From assembly GCA_964509205.1 (NCBI GenBank), contig CAZDVW010000006.1:10488-74487 (forward strand): a stretch of DNA of 64,000 bases, written 5' to 3'. A program made the translations under genes and the position numbers. The stretch comes from Duodenibacillus sp964509205 (GTDB lineage Bacteria; Pseudomonadota; Gammaproteobacteria; Burkholderiales; Burkholderiaceae_F). A model generated the notes under the pieces. That model did not search any database. It was not told the origin of the DNA and was given only the letters and a program-made list of their open reading frames with translations. Below are positions 35,192 to 43,212 of the stretch, piece by piece. Each line of letters begins with the position of its first letter. The first letter of the stretch is position 1.

Positions 35192-36061
35192 TCATGCTCT
35201 GGCGGCTTTGCCTAAGATCTCGAGGATTTGAAAAATGACGCTTCTCATGTTGCGTCGGTCAACGATCATATCAACGGCACCGAGCTCGAGCAGTTTTTCC
35301 GACCTCTGAAACTCTTCGGGCAGTTTTTCCCGAACGGTTTGTTCGATCACGCGGGGACCGGCAAATCCGACGAGAGCCCCGGGTTCGGCAATAACGACGT
35401 CGCCTAAGAACGCAAATGAGGCAGAAACGCCGCCCATCGTCGGATCCGTCAGAACGCTGATAAAGGGAATCTTTTCCCGAGAAAGAGCGGCAACAGCTGA
35501 ATTGGTCTTGGCCATTTGCATCAGGCTGATGAGCCCCTCTTGCATGCGGGCTCCGCCGCTGGCGCAAAACACAATAAACGGAATGCGTTCTTTGAGACTG
35601 CGCTCCACGCCGCGCACAAAGCGCTCACCGACAACGCTTCCCATTGAGCCGCCCATGAATCCGAAGTCAAAGGCGGCAGCAACAACCGGCTCATTGCTGA
35701 GCGTCCCCCGCATGACGATAATGGCATCCGTTTCTTTCGTCTTTTCCTGATAGGAAGCCAGACGCTCCGTATAAGGCTTCGAATCAACAAATCCGAGCGG
35801 ATCACACGGAAGCACCTCATTGCCGATCTCTTCATGCGGCCCCTTGCGGTCAAGAAAACTCTTTAAGCGATCTCTTGCGCCCATGCGCATGTGTTCGCCG
35901 CACTTCGGACAAACCATCAGCGATTCGACCAAATCCTCGTTATAAAGAACCTGATCACAATGCGGACACTTCGTCCAAACGCCGCTCGGGATCGGGCTGC
36001 GCCGTTTTGTCGTGGTCTCAGCTGATGAAAATTTCGGAAGAATGCGTGTAATCCAACTCAT
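35192..36061 (-). CDS. accD: Acetyl-CoA carboxylase carboxyltransferase subunit beta
   Basis: A 289-residue AccD. The N-terminal zinc ribbon has CPHC and CPKCGEHMR (C-x2-C, 15 residues, C-x2-C). The crotonase-fold region has FCASGGARMQEG and DPTMGGVSASFAFLGDV. With AccA it transfers carboxyl from biotin to acetyl-CoA, the first step of fatty acid synthesis. Divergent from the response regulator at 36188. Confidence 0.96.
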   Translation of the reverse strand: MSWITRILPKFSSAETTTKRRSPIPSGVWTKCPHCDQVLYNEDLVESLMVCPKCGEHMRMGARDRLKSFLDRKGPHEEIGNEVLPCDPLGFVDSKPYTERLASYQEKTKETDAIIVMRGTLSNEPVVAAAFDFGFMGGSMGSVVGERFVRGVERSLKERIPFIVFCASGGARMQEGLISLMQMAKTNSAVAALSREKIPFISVLTDPTMGGVSASFAFLGDVVIAEPGALVGFAGPRVIEQTVREKLPEEFQRSEKLLELGAVDMIVDRRNMRSVIFQILEILGKAARA

Positions 36062-36187
36062 GGGTAAAGAGCCGCTCCTTTTGATTCTCCACTCGATGAA
36101 TCGCGTGTTTGCTCATTCTAATAAAACAGCGTAAGAGTTTACAATCGCTCCGGGAGTATGTGAATCCATTCTTGATCGGAGTCATTT

Positions 36188-36853
36188 ATGACGGCCATGC
36201 ACTTTCTTGTCGTTGACGACCATGCCCTTATCCTGCAAGGGTTGGGTTTTCTGCTGCGCAGTAAATTTCCCAACGCAACCATTCACACGGGATCAAGTGC
36301 CGATGAGGCGCGTCGTTTGGTCGAACTTTACGGAGCCATGACCGATTTGCTCATACTCGACTTGGCACTGCCTGGCGTTGAGAAACCCACCGAACTCTTA
36401 GAAGAGATCGTGGCAAGAAACCCAACGCTCAAAATCCTCGTTCTCTCCGGTTTTTCCGACACAGAAGAAATTACCCGTGTTTTAAAACTCGGAGCGGCCG
36501 GCTTTGTGCCGAAGAGCCTCGAAACTGACACACTGACGAGAGCGGTCGACATTGTCTTAAAAGGAGGCGTGTATGTCCCGACCAAACTCTTGTCTTCCGC
36601 TCAAAACAAATGGTTTAATTCAAACGCAACATTGAAAGACAATGCCTCAGGGTTTCATCTGACGGAGCGGCAAAAAGACGTGCTGTTGTGCCTGGCTCGG
36701 GGTCTGCCCGTCAAGAGCATCTGCCGAGAACTCAACCTCTCGGAAGGAACGGTTAAAACGCATGTGACCGCCATTTACAAGACGTTTCATGCCAACAATC
36801 GAACGCAAGCGCTCATTGCGGCGAAGAAAGCCGGTTACGAAATCACGCTTTAG
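36188..36853 (+). CDS. NarL/FixJ-type response regulator
   Basis: A 221-residue two-domain regulator. The receiver domain has the acidic VVDDH, the phosphoacceptor D58 in LILDLALPG and a late K in VPKSLE. The C-terminal LuxR-type helix-turn-helix contains LTERQKDVLLCLARG and LSEGTVKTHVTAIYK. No kinase is adjacent; the nearest is the hybrid kinase at 39456-41303, which may or may not be the partner. Divergent from accD. Confidence 0.88.
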   Translation: MTAMHFLVVDDHALILQGLGFLLRSKFPNATIHTGSSADEARRLVELYGAMTDLLILDLALPGVEKPTELLEEIVARNPTLKILVLSGFSDTEEITRVLKLGAAGFVPKSLETDTLTRAVDIVLKGGVYVPTKLLSSAQNKWFNSNATLKDNASGFHLTERQKDVLLCLARGLPVKSICRELNLSEGTVKTHVTAIYKTFHANNRTQALIAAKKAGYEITL

Positions 36854-37034
36854 CTCACTTACCGAATGCGGCTCCCTGCTCATCCAAATCCAGCTCCGAT
36901 GAGCAGGGCAACCCTTTCTGTTTTTATCGGGATGAAGCTAAAAAAAAATTCTCGGATCATGCTGCTCTCCAAAGATTGAAAAACACCTAAAGTTGAAGCG
37001 TGTGTAAAAGATGTGTATAACCGGTGTGTATCAA

Positions 37035-37224
37035 ATGAATCGTTCCGAAGTCATCAACAAGCTTGAGGCTGATGGTTGGACGCTAGTTTGAGTAAATGGC
37101 GCCCACTGGTACTTTCGAAAGGCTGGATTCTGTCGAACTACGTGCGTTTACCCCTCCTGTAAAAGACATCCCGGTTGGGACATTGAGGGCAATCGAAAGG
37201 CAGACAAAAGTCAAACTCAAGTAA
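37035..37224 (+). pseudogene. HicA toxin, inactivated
   Basis: From ATG 37035 the reading MNRSEVINKLEADGWTLV is the start of a HicA mRNA interferase, ended by TGA at 37089. Past the stop the same frame continues VNGAHWYFRKAG with the catalytic histidine region. A shift of frame then resumes the family tail PVKDIPVGTLRAIERQT, ending with TAA at 37222. One nonsense and one frameshift mutation make it non-functional. The antitoxin hicB follows 53 bases downstream and is intact. Confidence 0.8.
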
Positions 37225-37277
37225 GTTGCATGAGGAATGTCGGTCAAGCATTCCGTCATTCTCTTAACGAGGAAAAA

Positions 37278-37685
37278 ATGCGCTATCCAATCGTTATTGA
37301 AAAAAGCAAAGAATCAAATTCTTACGGTGTCATTGTCCCGGACCTTGAAGGATGCTTCTCTGCGGGGGATACGCTCGACAAAGCGTTTTCCAACGCCCTT
37401 GAAGCAGCGGTTGGCTGGATCGAATGCGAGATCGATGTCGGCCACGAAATTCCAGAGCCTTCAAGCATTGAGAAATACGCATCCAATCCAGAATATTCCG
37501 GTTGGATTTTCGGTTATATCGACATTCCTGCGGAACTACTCGACAGAAAAACAGAACGCATCAATGTTTCTATGCCGAAGAACATTCTCAAGCGTCTCGA
37601 CGATTTGGCACGCGCATCGGGAAACTCTCGTTCTGGATATATTGCACAGCTCGTTTTGGACCGTTCTGCTGAATCACGTATTTAA
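37278..37685 (+). CDS. hicB: HicB-family antitoxin with ribbon-helix-helix domain
   Basis: A 135-residue HicB. The N-terminal partially degraded RNase-H-like fold has MRYPIVIEK and VPDLEGCFSAGDTLDKAF. The C-terminal ribbon-helix-helix is RINVSMPKNILKRLDDLARA with SRSGYIAQLV. Such antitoxins bind HicA and repress their own operon. Here the cognate hicA is broken, so it is an orphan. Start 37278 follows GAGG; an earlier in-frame ATG (37230) is unlikely. Confidence 0.88.
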   Translation: MRYPIVIEKSKESNSYGVIVPDLEGCFSAGDTLDKAFSNALEAAVGWIECEIDVGHEIPEPSSIEKYASNPEYSGWIFGYIDIPAELLDRKTERINVSMPKNILKRLDDLARASGNSRSGYIAQLVLDRSAESRI

Positions 37686-37781
37686 CATATACAGAAACGC
37701 TTTTTGAATTTCTCCCCAAATCCCCAGATACCTGCTCAGGATTTGGCATCACGCCGATCAAAAACTCTTGATTGAACAATG

Positions 37782-37841
37782 ATCCCCGTCGCGGAGAAAG
37801 AGTACGAAGATTACATCGAACAGCTAAGGAATAAACAATGA
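37782..37841 (+). pseudogene. C-terminal remnant of a RelE/HigB-type toxin
   Basis: A 19-residue open tail, IPVAEKEYEDYIEQLRNKQ, ends in TGA and overlaps the following antitoxin ATG (ATGA). The tail resembles the C-terminus of RelE/HigB-like toxins that precede Xre antitoxins, and the overlap is the usual toxin-antitoxin arrangement. Upstream sequence back to hicB has stops in all frames, so the toxin body is gone. Confidence 0.5.
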
Positions 37842-37993
37842 GCACCTTAGAAGAACTGATTGCAAAAGAATCTCCTGAGTCCCAAAAGAAAATCAAGGAG
37901 CTCACGGAAGAACTTGAAACTGAGTATTCTCTATTCAATCTGCGCAGAGACACCAGAGTTTCGCAAACAACCTTGGTCAAAAACATGAATTAG
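37838..37993 (+). pseudogene. Truncated Xre-type antitoxin
   Basis: A 51-residue frame, MSTLEELIAKESPESQKKIK and so on, to a stop in VSQTTLVKNMN. The pattern (LxELIAKxSPESQ, then LFNLRRDTRVSQTTLV) matches the first half of HigA-like antitoxins, in which a helix-turn-helix begins at the RxxxxxSQ segment. It stops within that HTH, so it is probably non-functional. Too short for routine gene calling. Confidence 0.6.
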
Positions 37994-38066
37994 CCAGTCT
38001 TCTCCTGACGACAATCCGGCAAAACAGGCAGCGGCTTCACCGACTGACGAAACCAATCCTTTCGCC

Positions 38067-39329
38067 CTAAAGAGGATTATTTTCACGTCGATGACTTTCA
38101 ATTGTCTTTGCCACGTCAATGAGCATCGCATCTTCTCCAAAAGCGGTACCGACCATCAGTCCTATCGGTTTGTTGGAGATCTCGTTTCCAATGGGTACCG
38201 TTATTGAGGGTGCTCCTGAGATGGACCACCAATCCACAAATGACGTCGTTACAACCGCATCCGTCTCTGAGTCCTCGATTAAATCTGCGATCAGGGCTCG
38301 GGCCCGCAAGATGTTTTTCTCGGCTATAGCGTCAATCTCGTCGCAAGGCAACATCTCGAAATGCGCTGCGTCATCGAGTCGATTCATGCCAAAGGGGTGC
38401 GTATCGGGATGCGCTCTATAAAACGCATAGAGTTGAGCAAATGAGCTCGGCGTTGGCGGCGCTGCGTAACGCCCCAGAAGATCATCCATATCATTTCTGA
38501 TATCGAGCGATGTGATGAGCTTATAGTCGAAATCTGTTTCTTTTGCCGATGCCTGGACAACATCAAATGCCTGACAAAACCAGGAAGGCAACGTCGAAAT
38601 CATGTCTTGGCTTCCTAAAAAGGCCAGCCGAAGCCGTCCGCTCTTAGCTTGGCGCTTTCTCTGGTTTACTTGTCTTTGCCGACAAAATTGCGTTATCGGG
38701 TCTTCCGGGTCTAAACCCGTCATCATCTCTGCAATGCATTGGGCATCAGACACGTTTCTGGCGATCACTCCGGGCGTATCAAAATGATGTGAAATCGGGA
38801 TGATGCGACTTCTTGAAATCAGTCCGCGCGATGGCTTATACGCCACTACTGCGCAAGCCAGCCCCGGCATCATCAGACTTCCTCGAGTTTCCGTTCCGAG
38901 CGCCGCATCGCAAAGCCCGGCCGCAACCGCCACGGCCGAGCCGCTACTTGAGCCTTGCGGCGGAAAATTGCCGTGCGGATTCTGAGGGAAACCGCCGAGA
39001 TGCGAATAACCGAGATCGGATTTGGCGGTTGTCACAAAACCGGCCAATTCCGTCATTGTCGTTTTGCCGAAAACATCGCAATCAGCCTCGCGCAACAAAC
39101 GCACGCAATGCGCATCGGGAAAATGCAGCTCTTGCAACGCCTTTGAACCGGCATGCGTCGGCATCCCCTGTGTACCGATATTGGCCTTTGCCAGAATTCG
39201 GAAACGGGCATCGACACTCGGTTCGCGCCAAACATGAACCGCGTGAATCTCGTGAGCATATCGCTGCAAACGAGCCGTCATAACGGCTGCATCAAGCGGT
39301 TGGTCAATGGGAAACAGCACGGAACTCAT
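38067..39329 (-). CDS. Amidase-signature family hydrolase
   Basis: A 420-residue amidase-signature protein. The catalytic lysine is in ILAKANIG (about residue 48), the glycine-serine loop is GSSSGSAVAVAAGL (about 125-140) and the nucleophile region is GTETRGSLMMP. The usual nucleophile context is G-T-D-T-G-G-S, so an arginine replaces one oxyanion-hole glycine here. It could hydrolyse small amides. It is not GatA: no gatB or gatC is adjacent and the length is short. Substrate unknown. Confidence 0.75.
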   Translation of the reverse strand: MSSVLFPIDQPLDAAVMTARLQRYAHEIHAVHVWREPSVDARFRILAKANIGTQGMPTHAGSKALQELHFPDAHCVRLLREADCDVFGKTTMTELAGFVTTAKSDLGYSHLGGFPQNPHGNFPPQGSSSGSAVAVAAGLCDAALGTETRGSLMMPGLACAVVAYKPSRGLISRSRIIPISHHFDTPGVIARNVSDAQCIAEMMTGLDPEDPITQFCRQRQVNQRKRQAKSGRLRLAFLGSQDMISTLPSWFCQAFDVVQASAKETDFDYKLITSLDIRNDMDDLLGRYAAPPTPSSFAQLYAFYRAHPDTHPFGMNRLDDAAHFEMLPCDEIDAIAEKNILRARALIADLIEDSETDAVVTTSFVDWWSISGAPSITVPIGNEISNKPIGLMVGTAFGEDAMLIDVAKTIESHRRENNPL

Positions 39330-39455
39330 GGCATTGCCTCTGTGTTGACAAAATGTGATGACGACCTCATGGAGACTTTGTCCGAGTTTAACAAAGCGCG
39401 TTTGAAGCCAAATAGCCGTTTCTTCCGTCTGCCGTTAAGAAAGCCGTCGGCGAAA

Positions 39456-41303
39456 TTACGCTTTATCCGCCTTCGACTGCGAGATGACCGTGTTAAGGGC
39501 ATTAGAAAGCGTCTCGGCAGCCACTGGCTTTTGCAGCAAAAGCGGCATCGGAAAGGGCTGAGAAAGCGATTTCTTATCCAGTTTTTCGTACGCCCCCAAA
39601 AGTATCTCTTTGGAAACGGCCGTCAGAAGAATTCCCGGCACAGGCTTATTGGCCGTCGTCGTCACCAAGAACATCGTCTCAAGTCCGTTCGGAAAACCGT
39701 CGCCGAGGTTAAAGTCACTGACAAAAGCGACAAGCGTCCCTGCCTGAGCTTCCCGAATCACGCGCTCAACAAACACAGAATCCGGTGCCGCCGATGAGAG
39801 AACATTCGCACCGAGGCTTTTCAAAATGGCTTCTAGCGCTTCGCGTACGATATCGTTGTCTTCCAAAAGCGCTACCGTTCCCTCGATCGTGGTCTCAACG
39901 ATCTGGCGCTTTTGCGGTTTAGCGGCAACGCCTTCTTTCAACGGTTCAGCCAAAAATGTCAATCCGAACACCGTGCCGCTTCCGAGTTCGCTCTCAACCG
40001 TAATCGGAACGGAAAGGCGTCCGGTCAATCCCTTCACAATGGAAAGCCCCAAACCGTACCCCTGCGTCTTTGCCTTAGCACGCTGGCCGCGGAAAAACGC
40101 ATCAAAAATTCGGCTTTTTTCCTCCGGAGCAATGCCCGGTCCGTCATCGGCAACAAGGATTTCAACGCGTCCCTCTCCGGCTGCTTTGGCCTCAAGTTTG
40201 ACCGTCGAATTCGTATAACGCATGGCATTGGTAAGCAGATTTCTCAAAATCCGCTCCAAAAGCGTTCTGTCGCAATCGATGCAAACTGTAGCGGGCTGTG
40301 AGGAAAACTTGAGTCCCCGATCTGCGCAAACCGCAGAGAACTCGGTTTCAAGTTCCGAAAAGAGTTCCGGGATGGAAATGCGCTCGATATTGACCGTAAT
40401 TTGACCGGACTCAATGCGGCTTACTTCCAAGATTTGCTCGACCAAGGTTGAAATGTTCGTCGCACAGGCCTCGATCTGCTCAAGAGCCTCTCTGTCTGTC
40501 CCCTTCAGACTTCCCTTCAAAATCTGTAAATAGATTCCCAATGCCTGCAGGGGTTGCCGAAGATCGTGGTTGGCACCGGCAAAAAACTGCGTTCGCAATT
40601 CCGAAGCGGCTGCCGTCGCCTTCCTGGCGCTGTCGGCAAGCGTCTTTTCCGCTTTAAGACGGGTAACCAGCCGCTCGTTTTGTGCATTTCGAATGACGGA
40701 AAGGACAACAATTTCATTGAGTCGCCTTCCTGAGTAAAGAACAAACGAGGTGATGACAATCAGGATGATGCACGTGATGACCTGACCGACGCCATGCGCA
40801 GAGGCAATTCCGAAAAACATGGGCGTTAAGGCTAGGAGCGTAAATACGGTTAAGCTCGGAAGCCAACACGAAAACACGGGCCACGAGGCAAACACAATCG
40901 CAACAATCACGGCAACGACAACCACCTCGTCCATCGACTGCGTCGGAGACAGAAAGACCGAACCGGCAAATCCCCAAACGAGTCCGGGAACAACGGCTAA
41001 GAGCATCCAAACCCGCAGCCAGCGCCGGACATGCCGCTCTCGAAAGCAATCGTTGCGAAACCGCCGCCGAAATGCCGCTCCTGCCCAAATGGCCAGCAGA
41101 GCCGCCACGGCCCAGCCGAAAACAAGATCTGCGTTCAGCGTCGCCCGAAAATACGACACAAGGGTAAAAACCCCGAGCGCCTGACTGAAAAGACTCACCG
41201 CCTGCAGGCGAAGAGACTGGGAAATCTGTGCGACAAGCACGCGCGAGGCATACCGAACAGGCGTCCAGCCAACCAAACGTTTAATCGAAAGAGGAATCCG
41301 CAC
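39456..41303 (-). CDS. Hybrid sensor histidine kinase/response regulator
   Basis: A 615-residue membrane kinase. About six hydrophobic segments lie in residues 35-190. The HisKA H-box ANHDLRQPLQ has H246, followed by an HATPase domain with NLLTNAMRY, DDGPGIAPEEKSRIFDAFFRG and GLGLSIVKGLTG. The C-terminal receiver has VALLEDND, the phosphoacceptor in SDFNLGDG and a LQKPV lysine. The signal is unknown. No regulator is adjacent; the NarL-type regulator at 36188 is a possible partner. Its stop lies upstream of the amidase; ldcA ends three bases from its start. Confidence 0.85.
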   Translation of the reverse strand: MRIPLSIKRLVGWTPVRYASRVLVAQISQSLRLQAVSLFSQALGVFTLVSYFRATLNADLVFGWAVAALLAIWAGAAFRRRFRNDCFRERHVRRWLRVWMLLAVVPGLVWGFAGSVFLSPTQSMDEVVVVAVIVAIVFASWPVFSCWLPSLTVFTLLALTPMFFGIASAHGVGQVITCIILIVITSFVLYSGRRLNEIVVLSVIRNAQNERLVTRLKAEKTLADSARKATAAASELRTQFFAGANHDLRQPLQALGIYLQILKGSLKGTDREALEQIEACATNISTLVEQILEVSRIESGQITVNIERISIPELFSELETEFSAVCADRGLKFSSQPATVCIDCDRTLLERILRNLLTNAMRYTNSTVKLEAKAAGEGRVEILVADDGPGIAPEEKSRIFDAFFRGQRAKAKTQGYGLGLSIVKGLTGRLSVPITVESELGSGTVFGLTFLAEPLKEGVAAKPQKRQIVETTIEGTVALLEDNDIVREALEAILKSLGANVLSSAAPDSVFVERVIREAQAGTLVAFVSDFNLGDGFPNGLETMFLVTTTANKPVPGILLTAVSKEILLGAYEKLDKKSLSQPFPMPLLLQKPVAAETLSNALNTVISQSKADKA

Positions 41304-41305
41304 AC

Positions 41306-42268
41306 TTACCTCCCTGGTGCATGAAGCGGAAGCACCGAACCCACATCGGCCGAAAGATGCACGGTTGCCTCCGAAAGCGTCAATTGCGCCGCAACGCCCA
41401 CAGGAATCGTCACACAGTCCGTGATGTGTCCGAACGGAAGCCCTGAAATCATCGCAACGGAGTAACGACGGCCGATATAGTCGAAAGCGTCCGATAGCGT
41501 GTAGCGACCTCGCCCGACGCCGGCAGCCCGATCGGCTCCCGTAAAAGAGCCGAGCAAAACAACATTCTGTTTTTCTAAAACGCCTGCCTCACCCAATTGC
41601 AACAGCATCCTTTCAATGCGGTAGGCGGGCTCTGCCACATCTTCTAAGAAAAGGATTCCGCCGGAAACTCTCGGGAAATACTCCGTTGAAAGGAGACTGA
41701 CCAGTACGGAGAGATTGCCGCCCCAAAGCATCCCCTCGGTCTGGAAAGACGCCCCCTTCTCTAAAAGCGCCCCTTGAAATCGCAACTCGTACCGGTCGGA
41801 CTGAAAAGCCGTAAGAAACGATTGATCGCGAAACGCACTCTCAAGGGCAAAAGCCGCCGCACACGGTCCTTGCCAACTCGGCTTTTGGATCTTCGATAAA
41901 AACGCCAAGTGAAGTGCCGTAATGTCCGACAATCCCATCAAAGGGGCCCGTGCCTTTCTTAGTCTTTCCCAATTTAAAAGTGAAAGAAGTCGCCCTGCGC
42001 CATACCCGCCTCGCAAAGCCAAAACCAAGTCCGTCTTCTCATCGAGCAATGCCGCTTCCAGCGCATCCGTTCGCTCCTGATCGCTTCCGGCGAATCGCTT
42101 CACGTTGCTTCGGATGTTGCTTGCCTCAGAAACACGCCAGCCAAGATCCGTCAAACGGTTTTCAGCGCGATTGAAGCGTTCGAAATCAAAGGCATCCGTA
42201 TTGTCCGGCTGAACCAAACTGCGGGAAGGACTCACGAGCGTTAAGGCCGGCATCGGTTTCTGAATCAT
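41306..42268 (-). CDS. ldcA: Muramoyltetrapeptide LD-carboxypeptidase
   Basis: A 320-residue S66-family peptidase. The nucleophile serine is in MGLSDITALH (about residue 115). LALRGGYGAGRLL, GGNLSVLVSL and LFLEDV are family blocks. It trims the terminal D-alanine from murein tetrapeptides in the cytoplasm during cell-wall recycling. Its ATG overlaps the tadA stop by four bases, so the two are coupled. Confidence 0.92.
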   Translation of the reverse strand: MIQKPMPALTLVSPSRSLVQPDNTDAFDFERFNRAENRLTDLGWRVSEASNIRSNVKRFAGSDQERTDALEAALLDEKTDLVLALRGGYGAGRLLSLLNWERLRKARAPLMGLSDITALHLAFLSKIQKPSWQGPCAAAFALESAFRDQSFLTAFQSDRYELRFQGALLEKGASFQTEGMLWGGNLSVLVSLLSTEYFPRVSGGILFLEDVAEPAYRIERMLLQLGEAGVLEKQNVVLLGSFTGADRAAGVGRGRYTLSDAFDYIGRRYSVAMISGLPFGHITDCVTIPVGVAAQLTLSEATVHLSADVGSVLPLHAPGR

Positions 42269-43200
42269 GGTCCTGGCTCCCTATCCCGTCGTCTTGCGGT
42301 AAAAAAATCGGTGAGAAGCGAAGCGCATTCTTCTTTTAAAACGCCGCCGGTAAAAGAGACTTTGTGATTAAGATCGGCAAAATCCTGCAGCACGAACGCT
42401 CCGCTCAAGGCGCCGGCTTTTGGGTCATCCGCTCCCCATACAACGCGTCTTATGCGTGCCAAAGCGAGGGCTGCGGCACACATCGGACAGGGCTCGAGCG
42501 TAACGTACAGCGTCGCGCCCGTGAGACGCTCGGATCGACGCTTTTGGCAGGCCGCGCGAATGACAGAAATTTCTGCGTGTGCCGTCGGGTCATGCGTTCC
42601 GATAACGCTGTTTCCCGCTTGCGCCAAAATCTCGCCGTCAAGAACCAAAACGGCACCGACGGGAACTTCGCCTGCCTTGAGCGCTCTCTTTGCCTCCGCA
42701 AGAGCCGTTTGCATCATCCGGCAATCCAAAGACGGATCCATCTGAGCCGCATACGCTGCATTCACGGTGCGGTTTTTCTCTTGAAGCCGAGCGCGAATCC
42801 GTTCTCTTTGCACTGTTTTTTCGATTTCTTTCTGTTTTAAGAATTGTCGTGCTGTTTCGCAATCCCAACCGACGGCAATGTCCAGTGAAAAATGAACGGC
42901 ATCTGCGTCACAGGCAACACATCCGGTTTCAGAGAGTTCGTCAAGAAGCTCCTCGGACGTCGCCTGAAGCCAAGAAGCCTCGTTGTAAAGAAAAATCTCC
43001 AGTGCTGCTAAAAACTCGGATTGAGAAAAATGCGTTGTTTTTCCAGCTTCGCTCACAAAAAAGAGAGCTGCCGTCAGAAAAGCCTTCAAAACCTCGTCTT
43101 TTTGGGCTAGGCGCTTCAGGCCAATGCCGCGCATCACGGACGCTTGCGACAGAGTCTGAAGCGTCGAATCCGTAAACGTAAGCGTCGTGACCTGCGGCAT
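42265..43200 (-). CDS. tadA: tRNA adenosine(34) deaminase TadA with ~150-residue N-terminal extension
   Basis: A 311-residue frame. From residue 154 (MDPSLDCRMMQ, at 42741) it is a complete TadA: HAEISVI (zinc ligand and proton shuttle) and EPCPMCAAA (two zinc cysteines). TadA makes inosine at the wobble position of tRNA-Arg(ACG). The preceding 153 residues are continuous, mostly helical-looking, without recognised motifs, and contain CVACD. Either the extension is a fused domain, or translation also starts at the internal ATG 42741. ldcA follows with a four-base overlap. Confidence 0.85.
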   Translation of the reverse strand: MPQVTTLTFTDSTLQTLSQASVMRGIGLKRLAQKDEVLKAFLTAALFFVSEAGKTTHFSQSEFLAALEIFLYNEASWLQATSEELLDELSETGCVACDADAVHFSLDIAVGWDCETARQFLKQKEIEKTVQRERIRARLQEKNRTVNAAYAAQMDPSLDCRMMQTALAEAKRALKAGEVPVGAVLVLDGEILAQAGNSVIGTHDPTAHAEISVIRAACQKRRSERLTGATLYVTLEPCPMCAAALALARIRRVVWGADDPKAGALSGAFVLQDFADLNHKVSFTGGVLKEECASLLTDFFTARRRDREPGP

Positions 43201-43212
43201 GTGCCTGTCCGA

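Noticed and set aside
36942..36951. A9 run before the broken hicA
   Set aside because: It lies in non-coding sequence, with no promoter element at switch distance that I can define.
37588..37986. 132-codon minus-strand frame opposite hicB and the second toxin-antitoxin remnant
   Set aside because: It is antisense to recognised hicB and antitoxin sequence and has no protein-like features.
38067..39329. Annotation as GatA
   Set aside because: No gatB or gatC partner is adjacent, the protein is shorter than GatA and the signature loop deviates.
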